A stretch of 64,000 bases of DNA from Chlorops oryzae (lineage: Eukaryota; Arthropoda; Insecta; Diptera; Chloropidae), in contig CM035809.1 in NCBI GenBank assembly GCA_020466095.1, positions 24,750,455-24,814,454 on the forward strand, read 5' to 3'. This document shows, in pieces, positions 35,241 to 48,000 of the stretch (its first letter is position 1; every line of letters starts with the position of its first letter). The position numbers and the translations under genes were made by a program. Under the pieces are notes generated by a model. It did no database searches. It was given only the letters and a program-made list of their open reading frames with translations, and had not been told where the DNA came from.

Positions 35241-37147
35241 TGAATATTTTAAAATTGATAATTTTGTGTCTAAAGAATTTAAAAATTAATCGATATTGTC
35301 TGATATCGAGTACCGACATGCATCTACTCAGTTCCGAAATAATATTTACCAAACGAGGGACATTTTTCTGTGTGCATAAAACTTTTTGCGAATAAAAAAT
35401 TCGACTCATTTGGATGCTCTCGATCATCAAGGATACCGAAGCATGATAGTGGTAAAATCGATTGTTTGTGGAGCATACAAGAATTTTGAGAGGTTGCCAG
35501 ATCTATTAGAAGAGAGACCCTTACCTTCTTGTTATCCTTAAGCCAATATATTCTTAGAAGTCATTAAAAAAAATAGCAACTTAGGCCATTGAAAGAGGTC
35601 ATATAAAAATCTGAATGAAGGTCCTTTCTTCCTTTATCAATCATAAATCTCTTAGGCTGTTCTCTGATGTTATCAAACAATCAAACAAGAACATTCCCAT
35701 AATCCAATATTCATGACCATTCGGTACCACAAATTCCAATAACAAAAAGGATGATATTCCAACATGTTTTATTGCCTGTTGTAATTAATTGAAACCGCTT
35801 AAGTGCAATTTAAATATTTACAGTAATTAAAAGCGAACGCATTCAAATTGGTTTCTCATGTTTTTATAGCATTTGACATGCTCTCACTTGACACATTTAC
35901 CCGTTTGAACCCGTCCGTTGACCCATCGCGGACGGACGGAACCTTTTCCAAGATTAGCTTATAGAAAACAATTTCTTTTTGACGACAGAAAGGACATGGA
36001 GAAGGACAAACAAAAATAAACAAAGAAATTATAGAAACAGAAACCGGAAGGAAGGAAATGGAAAACCCTTTTTTCATTCGTAAACAAGAAATCAATGGAA
36101 ATGATTTTTCCTTTTATTTTATGTCTTTCTTTTTTGCTTTTTTTTGGTTGAGGATTTATGCATTCCATAATCAGCAAAAAGGATCACCCGTTTGTGCTAT
36201 GTTGGATTAGTTCGCCATCCTGCAGTACTGTTCAACCCGGCCGCATTCGTGGCACATTGTGCTGCTGCTGCTGCTCGGCTTTCAATGATCTTAATCTCAC
36301 GCATGTAATTGCAGACTTAAAACCGACCATCGGAAAATGTTGGCTTGCGTGATTGAGAAAACCCGAAATTTTTTCTCTACCGATTTTTCACGCCATACAC
36401 CCCTTTTTTTCCGGACCAATTAATGCATTTGTAAAATGACAATATTCTTTTTTTTCTCTTGCTCGATATCCTGTTTTTTCATCTCCCTATCGGTCGGTCG
36501 CTTTCCCGTCGTTTTCAATTCGGATCCTTTAATCTACTAAATGCGCCCGAGCGAAACGCTCGCGAGATTGATGGGTGCAGTTCAATCCAAAAAGGAAGGA
36601 AAAAAAAAAAGGTTTTCCTCCAGATTTCCATATTTAATTATAAGCTCAATTCGATGTCGGAACATGCCAAGCGAGTTTTCCGACAAAGTTGACAGCAGGC
36701 AAGGAACTTTTCAATTTTCGTTTGCAGAGTTTTCCTTCTTTTTTTTTGCGCTGGGTTCATCGTGCAGCTGGATCGGATTTCAAATGCTGGTATAATTTTA
36801 TTTTTAAGGCCGAATGGATATTTGAGGGAATTTCATTGAAATTGGGTATATTTCGCTTATATCGCGCCTTCGAAATCACAGCAAAACTATTTTATCTAAT
36901 GATCGTCTCAATTTGATGATCCTCTCGATCAAACGAATGTTAAATATCTTCTTCAAAAACAAACAAAAAATATGAAGAAAAATAATAATGATCAAGCCTG
37001 TAGAGAGGGGGTGGAAAAGGTGGATTTTTTGGTCGCACATTTCTGTGAGGACCACGGAAAAAAATCCCCGGCCCCAAATTTCTCTCTACGGGCCTGATAA
37101 TGATAATGGAGTAATAAAGTAACAAGGCCCAATAAGATCGTGATAAG
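35241..37147. other. Non-coding stretch with GC-richer islet
   Basis: A (CTG)n run lies near 36259-36276 within a patch of balanced composition at 36180-36900. The frames there overlap on several phases and show no family resemblance. Possibly a 5' UTR or regulatory region; unproven. Confidence 0.4.
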
Positions 37148-37327
37148 TAGAGCTCGGATTTTAAATATTTTGAATTTATTTTTGAATTTTTTTTGAATAT
37201 TTTTTTAATATTTTTTGAATTTTTTTGAATATTTTTGAATATTTTTTGAATATTTTTTGAATATTTTTTGAATATTTTTTTGAATTTTTTTTTTTCATTT
37301 TTTTACATATTCAAATTCCGAGGCATA
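37148..37327. mobile_element. TA-flanked element with TTTTTTGAATA repeat core, copy 1
   Basis: The left end is TAGAGCTCGGATTTTAAATA; the inverted right end is TATGCCTCGGAATTTGAATA. TA lies at both borders. The centre is about 120 bp of TTTTTTGAATA repeats (period 9-13). The copy at 51244-51571 is the same element in the opposite orientation. Likely a MITE of the TA-duplicating (Tc1/mariner) kind whose interior expanded as a minisatellite. Confidence 0.8.
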
Positions 37328-37847
37328 GTGATAAGAGACCGCCATTGACAAGCAGAAACAGAGCCAAATCGGGAGAAGTGCCAGAAGTTGGCTTTACTCA
37401 TCTGGATTGGAAGTTCACTGTACAATCAAGGACTTTCAAGCATCTCATTTCAAGCACAATTGTTACTACTTCTACTGCTGTCCTTTACTCCCTGTGGATC
37501 AACTCCTCAACTCCCCAACTCCTCTTCTTTCTGAAGACCTTAAGCGAATAATTTAAGTGGTTATTCTGATTGTAACGATTTGAACATCTCATAATCGCCG
37601 ATGAGCCCCAAGCGGCTTATTCACTGGATCTTGTAACTTTCAACGAGTTTTTCTCGAAAAATCATTTTCAAGATCGGTGATCATCCCACAGACCAAACTA
37701 TCCAACCGATTTTGCTTTGAAACTTTAATGTATTCTTCCACTTATTAGTAGTTCTCGCAGGTACCAGAATTGAATTCATGGTAATTCTAACGATAGTTTA
37801 GAACTAGTCACATACAATTCTCATTTGGTTTATATTTTTTTCCATAT

Positions 37848-37897
<50 letters not shown>

Positions 37898-38750
37898 GAG
37901 ACTCAGCCCCTTTGTCTGACTATTTGTGAATAAGGAAACGCTCTTACCCTCGGGTTTTTTCGTACATTTTCCTCAAAATTTTCAACTGTTTTTAAAGGAA
38001 ATATGGATTGACCGCTATTTCCACACAAATAAACACTCATTTTTGGGTTCTCTTCTATGAAATTTCCTCTCTTCATTCAACAGAAATGTCTTTGATCTTA
38101 CGATGAGAACTTCGTTAAATCGAAGACGATTTCTTAAATACGATTTTATTCTGCAAAGCAATTATGAACATTATTGATTTCCTCTTTTAGAATCAATAAT
38201 CCAGGTGTCGTTGATTCTACTAATTATTGGAATGCATGCTATATCTTACTAGCGATTTTTTTTGAGTGTATGTAAGCCTTCCTCTTGCTTAATTTTCGGA
38301 AAAAAAGAGACAATTTCGTTGATGCTCAGATTCCCTTATTCATATTCTGATCAATCTAAAAATAAATTGATTTATAAAGAGTCTAACTTTGAAGACGAAT
38401 CATTTCTGATGCCACTCCCAATGTGAGGAATAGTCAAATAACTACCCTTTAGGATTTTCTTATACCGAAATTATACCGAAAATCCAATCTGTCCTTTCTA
38501 GATTTGCCCATTAATTCCGTACTGGAGGTGGTGATAACGTCAATCGGTAGGTAACCTATTCGATCTTCGTCTTGTCCGTTGAGTCTGTCGTCTGTGATTT
38601 TGAGTGTCTCTTCTTCCTGTTCGGGAATCAATATTGCCGTGGTGTGAAAACTGGATTCGCTGTGTATAGCATTGGTATATTGAGATAATAAAAAATAGCT
38701 GCTTCGCTGGCTTCTTTACACACACAAGCTATACACACCTGGCGTATGGC
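37328..38750. other. Non-coding stretch with 44-base poly-T
   Basis: An uninterrupted T-run lies at about 37851-37893. The frame near 37345-37551 is unassigned. No element boundary supported. Confidence 0.45.
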
Positions 38751-39116
38751 ATCCCTGCAGGAAGCCTGTCGCCATATGGCCCCATGTCTATATTGAAGTC
38801 AATATAGACAAGAGAACTAGTTCCATCGTCAACAGTATTATAGAAACTGTACTGTCAAGAGGTATAGTTCATCTCTATTGACCATGTCAGCAACGTGTCT
38901 CCTTATAAAGCGAAAGAGTACTCATTTTGTCTATATAATAGTACCGACGTCAATAGGTCGTCAATAGTTTTTCGGTCTACTGTTAACATTCAATGACAGC
39001 TCAATGTTAAATGTCAATAACGCAAAGCATTGCGACGGGTTTAACTGGTCAGTAGTACTGTTGACGCACTCAGTAGAGAAAGAGTATAGATTCACTATTG
39101 ACATTTCCTGCAGGGA
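38751..39116. mobile_element. Foldback element ATCCCTGCAGGAA, no tRNA-like module
   Basis: The left end ATCCCTGCAGGAAGCCTGTC is partly matched by the inverted right end ATCCCTGCAGGAAATGTCAA. The interior is dense in CTATTGAC/GTCAATAG and GTCTATATTG words in both orientations. End type and the habit of sub-terminal short repeats resemble the elements at 19876 and 34146, but no A-box/B-box pair is visible. 366 bp, non-coding. Confidence 0.6.
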
Positions 39117-40401
39117 TAGTACAAAGTTTGTGAAAGAATTTTCAAACAGTGATTTTCTTATGTTGGCCTATATACTTCTTTATACACTTCGTGTCCACCC
39201 GGCTGGGCTGTTGCCACATTGTAATATTTTGTAAGTTTAGACACACTTATATTTGATCTGACCTTATTTAGTTCAGGTCAACGCCAAAGTTCTGATAGCT
39301 ATGGAGGAGTTTCAATCTGAATTCTTTTGTATATCTTGGATACCAGGTATAAATAGAGGGCCTACGAAGTCATTTACTTTATTGGATCTCAACTCAAGCA
39401 CACAATCAAAATTTCCAGTTTTTTCATTCAGTCATCCATACATCTTTCCTCATGGTACAGGGTTTGTGTTTACCATCAATTCCGGGTAATGATCATTCAT
39501 ATATAACTAAGGTGACCATTAAACAGCCGGATACCTTATCACGGCCTAAGCAAATGTACATACGTAACACAAGGCCTATCTATTCTCACACATAAAACAC
39601 ATCCTTACCCAGCTAACGAGATTTTAGAGGCCTCTTTCGACAGAAATGCCTCACCCCGGGATAATTCTAACCCCGCTCAGGAAGGAGAAAACAAGTCTTA
39701 AAAAATTTCTCTTCTTATGCCATTAATATTGTTGTCAATCAAGGATTTAAATTTTCTGCGATAATCATTTTATGTACTCACTTGGAAGCCGTTGAATGAA
39801 ATCTGAAAGAAAAATAAAGGATTCATCAGTCTTCATTATGAATAAAAAAAAAGGAAGAATTTTTTTGTTTTTTCCCCAAGAATATCGAAATTAATTATAT
39901 TAATCACCCACGACAACGTTGACAATGTCACGTTCCCTCACACAGCTCGAAGGAAAATCGATGCCATTATCCTTGTCGCTTTAACGTAATCAGACCATAA
40001 GGATTTCAAAAGATAAACTTAAAAATAAATAAAGAAAGACAGAGAGAAAATGGAATAATAATAAAAAACAGTGAACAAGAGGTTTGAAGATCACCGCCAA
40101 CGAAGAGCGAGAGAGAGAGAGAGAGAGAGGAGAGACCATCACAGGCCATTATTGCCTTTATGTACGGTGATGCATGATAACCACTTTACCGATCGATACT
40201 ACAACATGCTACAACTACAAAGCATAATAATAAAAGAAGAAAAAAAAACTGAGAGAGAAGAGGAAAAAATAATGTTGCGATTGCTGTTTTGTATATACTC
40301 AAATAACAAGAACCGGGAGGGAACCTGTTAAAAATTCTTTTCAAAATGTGTACACAAAAAAATAAATAAATAAAAAATTAAAATAAAGAGAGAGAAAACA
40401 A
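39117..40401. other. Non-coding stretch
   Basis: No supported gene. A (GA)n run lies at about 40106-40132. Plus-strand frames near 39004 and 39301 are unassigned. Confidence 0.4.
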
Positions 40402-41240
40402 GTAAGGGTGTTATAGTCATGCAAGCCTGACAAAAAAATACCCGACACAGACACACATGTTCAAATAAATTTTTAATATCAAGAGGTGTTTAAGGCCATT
40501 AGGGGCCCCATATACCGACTTTTGATAGATTTCTTTATGAAAACTGCCCCTTTGCCACGCCCACTTTTCCAATTTTTCGGAATTTTAATCGGAGGCTTAA
40601 ATATACGCTCAAATTCTAAGTTTCAGTGGAATATCTTTAAAAAAAATCCGATTTTGGGGCAGTTTTGAGATTTTTGTGACAGACCCTAGTACTGGAGGTA
40701 CCCTTAATAATGGACCTATCAAAAAAATTTTTGGAGAGGATGTTTATGGCTACAAAGGAAGCATAATTGCCAAATTTCGTTCAAGTCCCATTTGAATTTC
40801 GGGTGTAGGAGGCAATTTTCGAAAAAACGCCCTCGGCCACGCCCACTTTTCTAATTTTTTGAAATGGAATAACTTGACTTCAAATATGTTCAACTATCAA
40901 ATTTCATCAAAATAGAAAAACTTCGATTTTAGAGCAGTTTTTGTGATTTTCGTAACAGACCCTAGTACTGGAGGTACCCCTAAAAATGGTCCGATCGGGT
41001 CCATTCTCGAACTTGTTCTTGCTCATGTCCCCGTGAGCACGCATACCAAATTTTGTCAAGATAGCTCAACTCCTTCGATAAGATAACTGTATAAAGACAG
41101 ACGGACATGGCTAAATCGAACCTCCTGGTGACGCTGATCATTTCTATATATATTTTTTATGGTCTATCTCGACTGGTTCTGGGTGTTACACACAACCACA
41201 CAAACGCAATATACCCTCGACACAGAGTGTGTCGGGTATA
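40402..41240 (+). mobile_element. Dispersed fly repeat with 'gacagacggacatggctaaa' tract
   Basis: Begins around 'aagggtgttatagtcatgca' and ATACCCGACAC (40438) and ends with a hairpin, CGACACAGAGTGTGTCG, followed by GGGTAT (41239); the terminal ATACCCGACAC words are inverted relative to each other. The 3' third holds the tract 'gacagacggacatggctaaa' and 'gacgctgatcatttctatat', which I know as recurrent in fly intergenic DNA. A segment from 'ccacgcccacttttc' to 'actggaggtaccc' is present twice (40556-40713 and 40836-40992). Class not assigned; no protein. Confidence 0.75.
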
Positions 41241-43816
41241 AACATAAGTCCGAAACGAAACGAAACGAGAGAAGTGGAAAAATGAAGCGTAAACAATGTG
41301 ACCGGCCGACCAAGTTGTGATAAAGGCAAACCGGGCGTCATCGTAGCCCGTAGATCGGGTCGAATCAGAAGGGGACTACGAAATTTCTCTTCCATGTCTT
41401 TTCCTTTAATTTTTTTTTTTTTTTTTGCATTTTACCACATGTTGCGATTTATGTTCGCCGAGGGAGTCGATGGCGAAAACATTCACTTATAATTATAAAA
41501 AAAATAAAAATAGAAAATAATAATAAATATCTCTCCGTAATGCTCTGCAACAATGTTGCACAAATCGATTAATGTACGCTTTAAGACCCTATGAGTTGAT
41601 AACAAATAGACTTGACACCCAATCAAACATGAGCTCTATTCAGGCATTTCTTTTATTCTCCTCTCTTTTTGTGTAGACGCACAGGAAATCCAGACAAGAA
41701 ATGCACTGTGCAAAATTAACATGAAAAGAAACATGTTTAAGCGACGAGTTGCGCCGCCGAGGGCGAGGAAAATGCTTAGACAACAACGTCTGCACTAGAT
41801 ATGACTCGATGATGTTGCACATGTAGTAATTCTCTGGGTGTGTCGACAGACAGAAGAAAAATATGAAAAAAAATAAAGAATCGAATTCCAGAACTTACTC
41901 CACCAGACGCAGCAATTGCCTCCCAGTCAAGTGCACACAGAGACAACGTTAAGTAAAGTAAAAAAAAAAAATGTGTGTAAAAAAGTCAAAAATCAATGAC
42001 GACGACGACGACTTTGCATTGTATTTTAGTCTTCGCCTCGCGCAGATGGCGACAATGTTGCACCACAACAAAAGTCTTCAATTCGATGGGAAACTGAAAT
42101 TGAAAGGATTGCGAAAATCAACTTTGAACGATGAAATAATTTAAAATGAAGTGGGTGTGAAAATCGCAACATCATCGCACAAAACAATATCCCTAGAGAT
42201 TCACTCATGCAACATGTTGCAGCAAGCTATGCCTTTCACAGCATGCACAATAGTATTTTTTTTTTTTTTTTTTGCAATAAAAACTGAAAGGAAAATGCAA
42301 AAGTCACAAGAAAGTAAAAAAAAAAAAAAACGAAAATAAAAACAAAAGCAATAAAAATAAATAAAGAAAAAAAACGCAAAAACAAAACACTACAAATTCC
42401 ATTCATGGTTTCCGCACACTCATCATTATCCCTCGGTGCACCACAATCACTATCAAAACATCATCATCATTATCATCTTTGAGAGCAACAACTTCATCAT
42501 TACCATCTCTTTAACATCATCATCATCAATTCGTGGCTTGAAGCTCATGATGAGCACCGCTCTCTTTACAATGCGAGAGAACGTCCTGTGTCTGCAGCTC
42601 TATATGCTCAGTATGCAAGCAAGAGCATTCACGAATGGGGTCTGTCTCATATGCTCCACTGTCTACCATTGCCTTCCTTTTTTTTTTTTTGTTCGAATTT
42701 TTTGTTGTTTTTCGTTTTGTTTGTTTTCCACTATTCGCTATAAAACGTGCCGCCGGATGTTGTCGAGTTCGACTTGGACTTCGACTTCGGGTGGCGTAGC
42801 ATTGCATGCTCCATATCTGAGCATGCATTGTACTCGGCTAACTGGCGCATCGTCATCATCGCCATCGTAAGAGGCGGCAAAAGCGGCATTAAAGCTGCAT
42901 TGCCGGTTACTCGCTCTTTTTGCTATCTGTTTCACTTTCTCTCGCTCGCTCTCTCCGCTCTCTCGGGTCTACCTTTTTTTTAACTTTATAGCAATTTGGC
43001 CCCACCGAGTGATTTGTGGCGTCGGCGGTGGCGTTGAAGAATTTTTGCTCTATGCATTTTTCTTTTTTTTATCATTTTGTGTTTCCTTTGTAAACAATTG
43101 TCATTGAGAGTTTTTATCTCGTCGCTTTGCGGAGGATAATGAACAAAAGTTTAAGAATTATTCTTTCGCGATGAAAGTGATAAAAAGCCACACGAAATCC
43201 GATATAAAAACGCTTGGAATCATATCAAATGCTGGTGTTATTGCTTTGCAACATGTTGCTAACGCTTTAGAGCATTCGAAATTATGTTGCTCTACGGGAA
43301 TGAGTAAAAAGTTCATGAGTAAACAATTTGGGTTTCGAATTATTAATTTTGATTAAAAGGTGAAACTTTTTTCTTTTAACCGCAAAAGCATTTTAATCTC
43401 AAGTGCTTCGTATTCTGACCACAAAAATTAAAAATTCAAAAGTCATAGCCACAGGAATGCCGCCTTCGGACAGGAGTGAATGTTTTTCGTGTGGTCAAGC
43501 AAGCATATAGCTTGGGGGTTTTTTCTTCATGATTTTATTATATTAATCATTTCATTTGAGCTCCGTAATAGTTGTAATTTTGTTGGCATTTGAAATGTTC
43601 GTCCTTTCTGGTACTTAATCCTCTTTTTCCTTCGAGTTTCTTTATCCGATATTAGTCTTATATGATTATTTCATTAAAAAAATAAATAAATAAAATAATT
43701 CATAATAAAATAAAATCAAAATAATTTATATTTAATCGAGATGATTTATTATTTTTTTAATAATATTAATTTTTCCCAATAAACTTTATAAACAAAGAAA
43801 AAAAAAATTTTTTTTT
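41241..43816. other. Non-coding stretch, moderately GC-rich, with CAT and poly-T repeats
   Basis: Balanced composition between 41280 and 43130. It holds (CAT/ATC)n near 42460-42535, T-runs near 41410-41427 and 42256-42273, A-runs near 42318-42331, and several 'gatgttgcac' words (41548, 41813, 42053). The frames around 42436-42983 overlap in opposite directions and match no family. May be 5' UTR, regulatory or intronic DNA. Confidence 0.4.
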
Positions 43817-43977
43817 TAATTTTTACACTGAGAAAAATTTAGTGAGTTATTGTTAATAAGACAACGTATTTTTTTAAAAATATTCAAAAGGTTTTACAAA
43901 AACTGAAATACACTGAAAAAAATAGTTAAATTTTTGTTTTCTTTTTTGTGCAAAAATTTTTCTCAGTGTAAAAATTA
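43817..43977. mobile_element. Foldback element with TACACTGAGAAAAATT ends
   Basis: TAATTTTTACACTGAGAAAA at the left is matched perfectly by its inverse at the right (CTCAGTGTAAAAATTA). About 160 bp with a short AT-rich centre that includes an extra 'cactgaaaaaaatag' word. The same end motif appears at 15361 and 16374. Superfamily unassigned; non-coding. Confidence 0.7.
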
Positions 43978-44317
43978 AAATTTTTTTTTAGCTTCCTTGT
44001 TTTATTATCTAACAGAATCTGCTTAGATCGTCTCTCTATCTCAATTGGTTGTTGAGATATAAAATTTTGAAAAAAGGCTTATTAAAAAAATGATTTTCAA
44101 GGACCGTTCAAAATAAAAATCTAAAAGTAGTCTCCACAGTGTTTTTAGATGGCACCTATCGAAAAATCAACAAAATTTAAAAATTCCTTTCATGATGCCG
44201 CATGCTTATGCTTAACCCGCCAGACCCTTTAATTTAGAACGGTTATCCCATCTGAGGTGAAAGATTTTAAGCACTTTTGGGTAGAGAATTTATTTGGTCT
44301 TCGAAAACGATTTAACC
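43978..44317. other. Non-coding spacer
   Basis: Nothing recognised. Confidence 0.4.
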
Positions 44318-44328
44318 CCTTCTCTACC

Positions 44329-44512
44329 AAGGTTAGGTCAGTGTGACTACCACCATTAAGGGTGACACTCTTAGGCCTCACATGAGCCCGTTGTGATACC
44401 ACGAAAAATGAGAAAAGAAAGAAAAACATCTACGACCTCAGCTGGGACTTGAACCCAGAGAGTATCTCGCTTCGTAAGTTCGCAACTCAACCAACTACGC
44501 CACGGAGGCCGT
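44329..44512 (-). mobile_element. tRNA-derived SINE, copy A
   Basis: The head is on the right, reading leftwards: A-box TGGCGTAGTTGG (plus 44491-44502) and B-box GGTTCAAGTCC (plus 44445-44455), one base off consensus. Then follow a shared body 'ttttcgtggtatcacaacgg' and a 3' end near 44331. The body and head match copy B at 61495-61701. Possible diverged target duplication: CCTTCTCTACC (44318-44328) and CCTTCACTATC (44513-44523), 9 of 11 identical. Non-coding retroelement that would need a LINE for mobility. Confidence 0.8.
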
Positions 44513-44523
44513 CCTTCACTATC

Positions 44524-44807
44524 GAAAAAACTACAGATATACCCGCAAATTTCAGTCCTTCGTTGAAGAAAATCCACTGCGATTTATTATCCCAATGACA
44601 GTGAAAGGATTTAATTGATTGCTTTAATTCAAAATTAAATAAAATTTATCAAAATTAATTTAAATTTAATTGAAATTTTTTTTATAATTTTTTAAAATAT
44701 CGGTTACCGATCTTAGAACTGTTTAGAAATCCTAGTGACTAATTATTAAAAATTTCAAAGCAAAGCAATTATAAATGATTACACAGCCCCGTAAAAAAAC
44801 ATTTTCA
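44524..44807. other. AT-rich spacer
   Basis: Nothing recognised. Confidence 0.4.
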
Positions 44808-45034
44808 GACCCATGGGTCTCACTGTTCTTAATATTTTCGGGATCGCTGGATCTGAATTGGAGGTCTATATAGCTCCAGCTTCAGCTGTAACCACAAAAG
44901 GCTTCCTCAAGCGGGGATGTTGGTCTTACTTTTTGAGATTGTGGAAAACTTAGACCGGATGAAATAATATAGACTTTAAATTCGGATTCAACGACTCCGA
45001 GAACATATGGTAAGAAGAGTGAGACCTCTGGGTC
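44808..45034. mobile_element. Foldback element with GACCCA(T/G)(G/A)GGTCTCACT ends
   Basis: The left GACCCATGGGTCTCACTGTT and inverted right GACCCAGAGGTCTCACTCTT agree at 17 of 20 bases, and the match runs on through CTTA. About 227 bp. No convincing target duplication. Non-coding. Less certain than the other foldbacks because the right border is defined only by the arm match. Confidence 0.5.
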
Positions 45035-48000
45035 CCGACACTTTCGGATCGGTTTCGATTCGGATTCGGTTTGTTCAAAGGCCTGCTAGTATTCTGGCTA
45101 GGGAATAAACTCAATAACTCCCAAATATTTAAAAAAATTTCGGATTTAAATACCATGGAGCGATCTATTTTTAAAAGCTTTTCGAAATAGTTTGTTCCTT
45201 TGTTATGATAAGGGACTCAGGCGAGTCGTTCATCGAACAGCCGGCCTTATAAATTGTCGAACTTTCTCTCAGAAGACATTTTTTTGAGAAGGCTTCTTAG
45301 AAGGCTTAGACTAGGGAGGCAAGTTAAAAACAAATATTTGTTACTTGAATGTCCCAAAATAAGGCCAAAGTACCTCAAGATTTGATTTTGAAATCCGTTT
45401 TAAAGTGAAAAATTGGTTCTAAACACTTTCCAGTTTCCTATTTTTTTACGGGTGTTTTTATTGTATCTTCAATTTAGAACTAGAACCTAGAGAGTTTCCT
45501 CTGAAGTCCAGAAATAATCAGAAATATAGAGGGGAGGTTCGCCTAAAATATAAATAACAAGCTATTTTATCCCTAGAGAACTTCCCAGCTAGCCCATGTT
45601 TGGAGATTCTACTTGGGTCTATTTTTAACTCTACTAAATATTACATTTTTCTGGATCCCTAATAAAAGAAAAACTTTCCGCAAATATTATGGTCAGACCG
45701 AATCCATTATCGTCTTCTAGAGCTTTTCGGATAAATATTTGTTCCTCTGTTAATATTGTGAACCAATCATCCTTGATCCTTTTCTCGTTCCACTGCGATA
45801 CAGAAGTGATAGAAGAAAAATGTATAAAAATATTGAACCTCATAAATACACCTGTTCATTTTGTGAACCCCAATTCGAAAAATTCCCTCGGCGTTGAAGA
45901 AAAACTCCAACAAAAACTAGAATCCCAACGATAATTGCAATATAATGGCCCTAGAATAAATTAAAAAAAAAAAAAAAAAATTCAGAAAAGGTGAAAGAAA
46001 ACTCCGAACTAATGAAATAGAACTAAAACCGAGAATAGTAGTAATTGTAGCTGGAAAGCGAATGCAGCGAAATAATTCAAGAAAATAAATGAGGGAAGCT
46101 AGCTTAAACGCCTTTAAGGGTAGTTCCGTATAGTTGATCGACCGATCGTTGGCCGTTAAGACGCTCTGCTATTCCTCAACCCATGAACGTCGAAGAACGT
46201 TAAGAACAAAAACCAAAAAAAAAGCAGCTGTTGTAAAATTACATGAAGTTAAGAAAAATCCAACAGGAATCCCATAGCCCAGGAAGGGATGAATTTTGTG
46301 TCTTCCAAGGAGACGGCAGACGACATTTACTAGAAAACGGAGCATGCCAAGGAATTGCCGAACATAAGGCAACAACCATAGAGGACGACCACAGATGGAA
46401 GGTACTCGTACGACGAAGAAATGCAGTGTAAGAATCAGCAACGGCAAGAGAAAAATAAAAAGAAACAGGGCAGGTGTGTCAAGTTGGCATAAATTATGAT
46501 GAACGAAGAAAGAAATGTAGGGAAAAAAAAAATAAAATGAAATAAAATTTAAGAAAAACATAAAGCGTGTGCTCGTTCAAACAGGATCGCTTACATGCAC
46601 GAATGTGAAATTCTTGTACGATTGCTGCAGAGGGGGAGACATTATAAGAAAAATAAAAAGAAAATTAAAAAAAAATAGAATCAAATAGCTACAGTAGGAC
46701 AACGACTTCGAATTGCAACTCATCATTGGAAGGAGCAAAAAAAAAAAAAAAAAAAAAATTAATGCGGAAAAATAAGGTAAAAGGAAATTCTGATTATCAT
46801 CGTGAAAAAGGACATCTGACAATGCGAGGCGATGCGATGCAATGCGATTCGATGCCATGCGAGTGAAAATTGTGAAAGCCGAAGAAAGTACTTAAGTCTG
46901 TGGTTTATTGCGCAATAGAATTTCGCTTCCACGCTCCTCAGATTGGGTCGGACTGGGTCTATTGCAGCTGCTGCTGCTGCAGCAGTCGAATAATACTTTG
47001 CAATGAGGCTGACAGACAGACAATTGGGTTCATCAAAGTGTGTCAAGAAATCTGTCGCAGAGTCATTGAGACGATTTGCCTTTATCGCTTTTTGTCTTCT
47101 CTCTCCCAAGTATGTCAATTGCCTCGAATGAGTTGTCTTCTCTCGGTTCGCTATTGTTAAGTTGCCTTAAATCGGCTTCGATTTGATATGCTTCAATAAA
47201 TTCCAATTTCCATTGGAAACGGAAATAATTCTAATGCTTTCATAAATAATGTCACATAATTTCTTTATTCTTTTAATTTTATTATTTTTTTTGAGTTTTT
47301 CCAAAATAGTTTTGGGATAAAAGGAAGAAGAAATTTCGATCCGGATGTGCTCACGCTTAGGGAAATTTTTTATAATGAAATAAAATTCAGTGTCAGTGAT
47401 CGGGTCTCAAGAGGAATTACTTTATAAGAGTTAATGAAAAAGGCAGCTCGAGAAATCATCACCTTTTTGAGGGAGATCAATACTGTTTGACCTCAGTATT
47501 GGCGCCAACTTTCCATCGAATATTTAAAAAAAAAAATACAAAAAATCCCTTTTATCTTGTTTTCCATAGAAAAATAGTTATGAAGATATCTTTTAAATAT
47601 TTGAAAGCGAAAAAGTCCCTCCAAATGGGGGAAAAATTCCTCCGTCTGATATCACAAGTGCACCTGGGTCTTATGTTTTCTTTGAAGGCACTCAACTATT
47701 TTCATTTGAGAAGAGCAACCTACAGTGAAATGGTTACTTTTGAAAGCTCGCTCATTCCACATGTATATGAAATTAGGACAAAAATAGATAGTCACGATTA
47801 GAAAACTCGTCAAAAGGATAGTATTTAGACAGTCAACTAAACGGCTTATAAATAGCGTCAAATTAGAGTGACATCGTCATACAATATGTAAATGTCTGCA
47901 AAGTTAAATTCAAAATTAATTGAGAAAAGTTAATGCACATTCAATAAACGACTTTCATAAAGAAAATAAATATTTACAAACTCCAATAGAAGATTCTATT

